DNA from: Calliopum simillimum
Lineage: Eukaryota; Arthropoda; Insecta; Diptera; Lauxaniidae
Direction of reading: 5' to 3'
DNA: 64,000 bases
Assembly: GCA_951812925.1 (NCBI GenBank)
Contig: OX638372.1
Coordinates: 85,519,058-85,583,057 of the forward strand
This document shows, in pieces, positions 58,901-64,000 of this stretch (its first letter is position 1; every line of letters starts with the position of its first letter). The notes under the pieces are model-generated. The model ran no database searches, was not told the DNA's origin, and saw only the letters and a program-made list of their open reading frames with translations. A program made the position numbers and the translations under genes.

Positions 58901-59921
58901 ACCATAGCTTTTAGATAATCTCGGTAAGTATCTTGGTAATTGAACTTTTTACGTAAAACTTCTTCTGTTTGTTTGTTTTTGTTTGGTTTTATTTGTTTTT
59001 GTTAATTTTTTTTTCATTTATTTTGTTTGTTTTTGCTTGTTTGTTTGTTTGTTTTTGCGTCAACTTACAGCTAGCCTCGGCCGCTGTCTACCTATTAAAT
59101 CGTTCAGACTTTTTTTCTGGTAAGACATTACAAAAATTTTCTTTTGCAGTTATTAAGCTGATAGTTTAGCAAATATTTTTTGAAAAAACACTTTCTCCTA
59201 CAACACCGAGAAGTTAGTTAAATTATCATTTGTTTATTGTAAAATTAATTATTTATAAGCAAATTATATTTTTTTTACGTGAACTATTTTTTATTTTGTT
59301 CCTCTACTAATCCTTAACATACATTCCAATTTTCATTAAACTCCAGTAGTCATTCGCTGATATGTATATTGTAATTTAAAAAAAGTGTACCTGAAATTTT
59401 CAATCACTCATAATTTTTGAAAAATTAAAATTTTCAAAAACTAATTTTGGGATTTAACTTGTAACCTCTAAAGCTACCAAAATATGTTAATAGATATATT
59501 AAAATCTAATATGTAGTCGATTTTTACTGGCCCGCATAAGGAATTTTGACTCATTTCAGATTTCACTGTGCGGCAGATCGCCCCAGCATTAAACGAGGTT
59601 CATGGGGACAGACGTAGTTTTCGAGAGGAACACCACATAGACCACGAGTGCTCCGAGTGCGTAGCCACTCTAAATATGGGTAAGTTAATTGTTAACTGTT
59701 TCCTAATTGTTCATTGTTTCCTTAATTTAGTTTATTTTGCAGCGAAAGAATTCGTGAAAATGGTGACATCAAAGCCTTCCATAGAAGCAGCAAAAGCAGT
59801 GGCATAAGTTGCGGTGGCCAAGGCAAAGGAAGCCACAGAAGCTGTTTTGGCTGCAACCAAAGCACTTGAATCGTTGGAAGCTCATGCACAACAAATGGAG
59901 ACAGGCCAACCAACGCAATAG
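55963..59921 (+). CDS. Candidate three-exon gene, small Cys-rich protein
   Basis: Exon 1 (55963-56121) follows a good acceptor (ATTTTTTTCAG) and starts at ATG 55971: a Lys/Thr-rich basic N-terminus, then CICSMC. Exon 2 (59560-59679) follows TTTCAG and carries HIDHECSEC. Exon 3 starts at 59743 after TTTTGCAG. Donors are GTAAGT at 56122 and 59680. The split codons (A+AT, G+CG) keep one frame through all three exons. The reading ends at TAA 59805-59807 after 111 residues, but the same frame continues as an Ala/Lys-rich helix to TAG at 59919-59921, about 148 residues if that stop were a sense codon. The four closely spaced Cys (CxxC twice) with His could bind zinc. No family recognised. Intron 1 holds a mariner and a fold-back element. 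Confidence 0.55.
56150..57050 (-). pseudogene. Mariner transposase pseudogene (second family)
   Basis: Minus-strand order: helix-turn-helix region with PFLVTISKWFRRFQ and PREGRPKSS, then DPRLTQEIIAEKLGLN, FAKYFLEKFNIGKSKSL, a degraded catalytic middle with YFLHHDPAH, and FPDLAPCNFWLFPKIKKKF (the PDLAPCDFFLFP signature after the second Asp). Many stops and frameshifts. It differs from the copy at 9310-12349. It lies in intron 1 of the candidate gene, in antisense. Confidence 0.82.
57455..59553. mobile_element. 2.1 kb fold-back transposon inside an intron
   Basis: The inverted ends TGAGTCAAAATTCCTTATGC / complement extend over arms of about 1 kb (57455-58445 and 58515-59553). Outside lie TTTCATAT (57447-57454) and TTTCAGAT (59554-59561), matching at 7 of 8 positions, a probable 8-bp target duplication. 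Both arms contain AAAC-type microsatellites and a copy of the same transposase-like exon pair, intact only in the right arm. Confidence 0.82.
58443..58905 (-). pseudogene. Transposase-like protein fragment with intron
   Basis: Minus-strand exon (58905-58757) ends SFNQWVTTD. A 70-bp intron (58687-58756, GTGTTT…TTTGCAG) is followed by an exon reading CQLLRETESVDDYLQKW, KHDFITKSQGKYL and VTLDFSENYSLYVQNAIQS. The DFxENY and IQS blocks resemble an uncharacterised multicopy ORF family of arthropod transposons, recalled from memory and not checked. It ends at the palindrome centre. The left arm (58104-58450, + strand) holds a more damaged mirror copy with the same intron. Confidence 0.6.
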
Positions 59922-59961
59922 GTTAGTTTAAATGTATCGTGAAAAGCAATTAGTTAGTGCA

Positions 59962-60086
59962 AACTCACACGAAGGGCACGGGCACGTAGGCAAGTCAAAT
60001 TTGTAGGCAAACGGAGGGAAGTGAAAGCACCTCTACCCTTCGCTTGCCTAGAAAGTTGACGTGCCCGTGCCCTTCGTGTGAGTTCG
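59962..60086. mobile_element. ~125-bp MITE/hairpin with 26-bp perfect arms
   Basis: AACTCACACGAAGGGCACGG (left) and its complement (right) match over 26 bp. The centre includes a second inverted pair (GGCAAG…CTTGCC). It is GC-rich for this window. Confidence 0.8.
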
Positions 60087-60240
60087 AACTTAGCATCACT
60101 GATGAAATCCCTAACATCAAATTCTATTTTCTTTGCATGTTGATTTGCAGATATCACATTCAAATACATTAATACATTATTAATATGTATATATTATATT
60201 TGTAATAATTACAAAATAAATCTTTTCTTCTCTAAAATTT

Positions 60241-61083
60241 TATGTTTGTTTGTTTGTTTGTTTGTTTTTTTGTACTCAATATTTTTTTCTCGAAAACGGC
60301 TACAGCGTTTTCAATGAAACTTGGAATAGCGTTGGATATTAGCATACAATGAAGAATGAGCTTGGTTTGAACTTTGTAAATGATCACCAGGGGGCGTGGC
60401 ACTGCCCTAGATTTTAAATTTGATTCAGTCATAACTCGCAAACCATACAAGATATTTGGATAAAATTTGGTGAGCGGGTACGGCTTAATATTGCCTTGCA
60501 ACAGACAAAAAGTGAGCGGGATCGAAGAAGTGCCACGCCCACTATTCAGCCCTTGAAAATTTTGATTCAATATTACTCGAAAACGACTCCAACAATTTTT
60601 ATGAAAATTTAGGAGATTACCTCTGAAAAAAAGGATTCATATGTGATACGCCGTTATATTGGGAAAACTCGTTGATATCTGCTTTTGATAAAAAATTACA
60701 TCGTTGGTGCTCGTGCGCTACCATATAAGGTCGCAATTTGAAATTTTTTTTTTTTGATTTTCATCAAAATCTGTATTCGAGTAATATTAAAATCAAAATT
60801 TTCAGTATTTGCCTATTGTAAGTTATTGATAGTCAGTAGCTGTGTACTAATTTTCATCAAAAAATGTAATACTGTTCAAAAGATAGGACCAAATCAAATT
60901 AAAAGTTTGGGGCGGTGCCATGCCTCTTCATAAGTATGTACTAAGGCATATTTCATTTTTTAGCATATATTAGCGCGTATCATTTTCCAAAGTTTCATTA
61001 AAATCGCTACAGCCGTTCTTGATGCAAACATAGCAACAGTTTTTATATACACAGTTTTAGACCCTATAAGAAGAGAAGATATC
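60241..61083. repeat. Two opposed partial copies of the 7376/18307 repeat
   Basis: A (GTTT)n tract (60243-60268), then 60270-60680 matches 7440-7840 in the + sense. 60900-61083 matches the start of the same repeat in the reverse sense, ending ATAAGAAGAGAAGATATC. Confidence 0.7.
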
Positions 61084-61379
61084 TCAGAAACAATACAAGA
61101 TTCGGATTTAGAATCGCCAAATACATATAAAATGACTATTTTGATTTTTGTTTGTTGCATTTCTTTTAACAATTTTTTTTTATGAAAATATAATTTTTTT
61201 AAATATCGTTTGAAAAAATATATAATTCCGACCGCTCTGTAAAATGGTTCTGATTTTAAATAAAAAAAAAAACAAAATTTTTAAAACAAAAATCATCAAA
61301 ATCGGAGCAGTTCTTGAGGATTTCCTCATTTTGCCTGTTTTTTGGCTTCATTGACTCCACTACAGATACTAAGAACTAT

Positions 61380-61640
61380 AAAAGCCCGCTTTGAGCTAAA
61401 ACAAGACAAGCTCATATAAGCAAAAGCTTCAAAACGCTATACTGAAAAGGTTTTTTGAGATAATCCAACCAAGTTTCACTCAGACACTAAGAACTATAAG
61501 TGCAAGCTCTGAGCAAAAATTGGGTGAACTCAGACAAGAGGGCGTCGCACCTCCCATATAAGCAAAATTTTCAAAATACTGCAGTGCAGGGTATTTATTT
61601 TTTGGCCAGACCAAAGGTAACACCCTTACTAGTTTGATTT
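61380..61640. repeat. Copy of the 24050-24355 repeat end
   Basis: Shares ATATAAGCAAAAGCTTCAAAACG and GGGTATTTATTTTTTGGCCA with the 23565-24355 repeat. Confidence 0.75.
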
Positions 61641-62060
61641 TAACACTGGAAACCCACAATTTAGTTTTACATATTTTGTTTGAGTAAAGTAAAACTAAAA
61701 AGGGGAATCACCAATTTGTCTATGTTATTCGCTAGTTGTTGTTTTTTCATCGCATTTATGTTAATTTTTGGTTAGTTTTTAAGTGGACTTTGATACGCGT
61801 ATAAATATTTTGGGAGTCTCTTTAGAAAAGTGAAAGTAGATCATTGGAAATGGCAAATAAACGTAAAAAAATACTTAATCTTTGGAAACAAAAGCCAAAT
61901 CTTGGAAAAGTTTAACAAAGGCGTCCAAAAGAAACGGTAAGCCCTAGATTTTAATGTCACAACATCTTTAATTAGCAATATTATTGTATCATTTAATTAT
62001 ATTTACTCCATTTTTTATTTATATTGGAAAAAAAAAACGGACAGGAATTCGAATCACCTC
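61641..62060. other. No supported gene
   Basis: AT-rich flank before the non-LTR element. Only short frames. Confidence 0.4.
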
Positions 62061-63155
62061 AAATACCATGTGGTTCTAATTTGTGAGCGTCTACTTTACT
62101 TAATTTTTTTCCAATTTCCTCGAGGTATTTCATATTTGTTTTTGCACGTGAAAGCTGCATTGAAAAAACGGAATAAATCCTACTCAATTTGGAAAAGGAA
62201 CCCTACCGCTGTTGATTGGGAAGCACACAGAGTTCCCAGAAATGAAGCGACCACTGCTGCCAGGGTTTCGAAAACAGATTTTATGCATCAAAATTAAACA
62301 CATCACTGCAATCTATGCAGCTTTGGAGAAATATAAAAACTATAGGCATTGGTAAGAAGAGCAATTCAGCTTGTGATATTGAACCTGACGTTCTCAATGA
62401 ACACTTTACTGTCGATTCTTCTTCTGAGTTACAAACTCTAGATGAAGAATTTGGTGATGGAAATTTTTTGAATCCTTTTGAATTTGCTGGTGTTATCGAG
62501 TCTGATCATCAGTCTCTGATGTGGAGAGAAGCATTAGAGGAATAAAATCAAATGCCACTTGTGAGGATGGTGTTTCCGTTAAGTTCTTAAAACTTGTGTT
62601 GCCCTATGTTCTTAGTCCACTTACACACATCATCAATCTCAGTTTAACGAGCTCAATATTTCCAAGCCAGTGGAAGAAGGCAACAATAATTCCTGTTGCG
62701 AAAAAGTCAACAGCTTGTTAACCTAATGACTTTAGGCCCATAAATATATTGTCATCCATCTCTAAAGTCTGCGAGTCTTTGATGGCTAATCAAATACTCA
62801 TGCGTTTAAACAGGCACAATCTTGTATCACCGTTGCAATCTGGTTTTCGTTCATGGCATAGCTGTTCTACTGCAGTTGTTAAGATTATTGATTGCTTTGT
62901 CTTTTAGACTTTTCTAAGGCTTTTGACAGTGTAGACCATGGGTTATTATGCCAAAAATTAAATAGCCGCTTTGGATTTTCTAATGTCCTTATCAAAAGCT
63001 GCCTTGTTGGTAGAACCCAGAGAATAAAAATTGGTAATAAATACTCAAAGTACTTATTTATTAATTGTGGAGTACCACAGGGTTCAGTGTTAGGTCCTCT
63101 TTTATTTACCCTATTCGTCAATGATATTTTTTCTATGTGTCATAGTAGGCATGCG
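62061..63155 (+). pseudogene. Non-LTR retrotransposon reverse transcriptase, degenerate
   Basis: + strand blocks: the linker before the RT (LWRNIKTIGIGKK, PDVLNEHFT; about 62320-62430), then VKFLKLVLPYVLSPLTHIIN and FPSQWKKATIIPVAKKST (62570-62710), FRPINILSSISKVCES, LQSGFRSWHSCSTAVV (to about 62880), LLDFSKAFDSVDHGLL (first catalytic Asp) and CGVPQGSVLGPLLFTLFVND (to about 63130). The YADD block is missing; the sequence changes abruptly at about 63150. Stops and frame changes occur near 62545, 62720 and 62900. Same clade as the ORF at 33909-35348, but the GVPQG block is intact here. Confidence 0.85.
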
Positions 63156-63303
63156 CTTATTTTACGATTTTCGTTGATGCCGCCCCCTGAAATCCTTCTA
63201 ATGGTCATAAAAACAAATACTATGAAGTTTCACGGCGATCGGATAACGACAACTCGGCCCTCAAGAGAGGTCAAGGTCAAGCTGAGGTTTCAGGCAAAAA
63301 ATA

Positions 63304-64000
63304 ATTAAATTTTTTTTTAACTTTATTAAATTAGTCAAAGCATAATTTTATCTTATAGCAAATTGAAATACCTTTCTAACAAGCTATAATTTTTAATATC
63401 GGGTAATTAATACGAATTCGATGAATTTTTCTTTTATCGACATTAGTAAAATTGGCGCAAAATACCATATGTACGGAAGAAACAATTATAACATCAGAAA
63501 TAACGGTAATACTTGGGCAAAGTGGCTCCAGTCATATTTCAGTCCCAAAAAGACAAGAAAGTCCCGAATTTAAGAAAGAAATCGACGAGCAAATAAAAAT
63601 TGATAACATAATGAGAAATAACACAGAAGAACTGGTAAAAAACTTCTATTATCGACAACTTTTAAAAAAACCAGAGAAAGAACAAATTGAAGTCATTACA
63701 AACATTGCAATGGAAAAAAATAAGGAGAAAGAACTCAAAAAAAAAACACTCATAAAATTGGCGAAGAGTAGCATCACATCTTAAAAATTTGTTAATAAAT
63801 AATCGCAACATTGCCGCAAAATACCATATGTAGTAGTATGGCATTTTGCGACAATTTTGCTAATGTCGATAAAAGAAAAAATTCATAGAATTCGTATTTA
63901 TTACCCGATTTTAAACAGTTATACCTTGTTGGAAAGGTATTTTAATTTGCTATTAGATAAAATTATGCTCTGACTTATTTAATTAAGTTAAAAAAAAATT
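63304..64000. mobile_element. Element with ~170-bp TIRs and a short ORF
   Basis: 63304-63475 and 63815-64000 are inverted copies (…CATAATTTTATC / complement; …TTTTATCGACATTAG / complement), with GCAAAATACCATATG near each inner edge. The spacer contains an open + frame (63452-63784) of Lys/Glu-rich sequence without ATG at its start. No domain recognised. The right end is at or beyond the window edge. Confidence 0.75.

Overview
This window is AT-rich, intron-containing eukaryotic DNA, most likely from a higher fly (Diptera: Brachycera). The evidence is the mix of elements: a Ty3/gypsy errantivirus-type provirus, mariner, Tc1-like, P, hAT, pogo and piggyBac transposons, Jockey/CR1-type non-LTR retrotransposons and many fold-back elements, plus a cyclin B fragment that resembles the Drosophila protein. 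It is repeat-dense, gene-poor accessory DNA. Nearly all recognisable protein sequence is decayed transposon coding sequence. There is one 200-base assembly gap (51245-51444).

Layout. 1-2222: end of one inverted-repeat element and a second, complete one. 2520-3960: tandem satellite of about 12 units of ~120 bp. 4400-4996: 5' part of a cyclin B-like gene that stops after the destruction-box region, followed by two inverted-repeat elements (5015-5468, 5541-7070). 7376-9214 and 18307-20080: two copies of one ~1.8 kb interspersed repeat. 9300-12350: a mariner pseudogene split by a hAT element with an 8-bp target duplication; the hAT element holds two smaller elements. 14700-16280: fold-back element. 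17276-21312: errantivirus-like pol/env remnant split by the second 1.8 kb repeat. 21810-22509: 700-bp element with a TAA duplication. 23565-26960: repeat modules and a fold-back cut by a pogo-like element, itself cut by another element. 27550-30264: hAT-type fold-back abutting a Tc1-like element that contains a retrotransposon tail.

30270-38210 is one P-type transposase pseudogene on the + strand, split by three insertions. The middle insertion contains a fold-back element that contains a 5'-truncated non-LTR element. 40273-41939: piggyBac element with TTAA ends. 42778-44133: fold-back. 44880-45970: uncharacterised transposon-like pseudogene. 46902-48251 and 51696-53850: two very large palindromes. 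49302-50977: an inverted-repeat element carrying a small two-exon gene of unknown function. 55963-59921: a candidate three-exon Cys-rich gene whose first intron holds a mariner and a fold-back transposon. 60270-64000: further repeats, a degenerate non-LTR element and a last fold-back element.

No pathway or operon is visible. The main biological content is the record of layered transposition. The possible host or novel genes are the cyclin B N-terminal fragment, the 55963-59921 gene, the 50195-50617 gene and a few candidate exons near 38886-40130. All family assignments come from reading translations by eye; no database search was possible.
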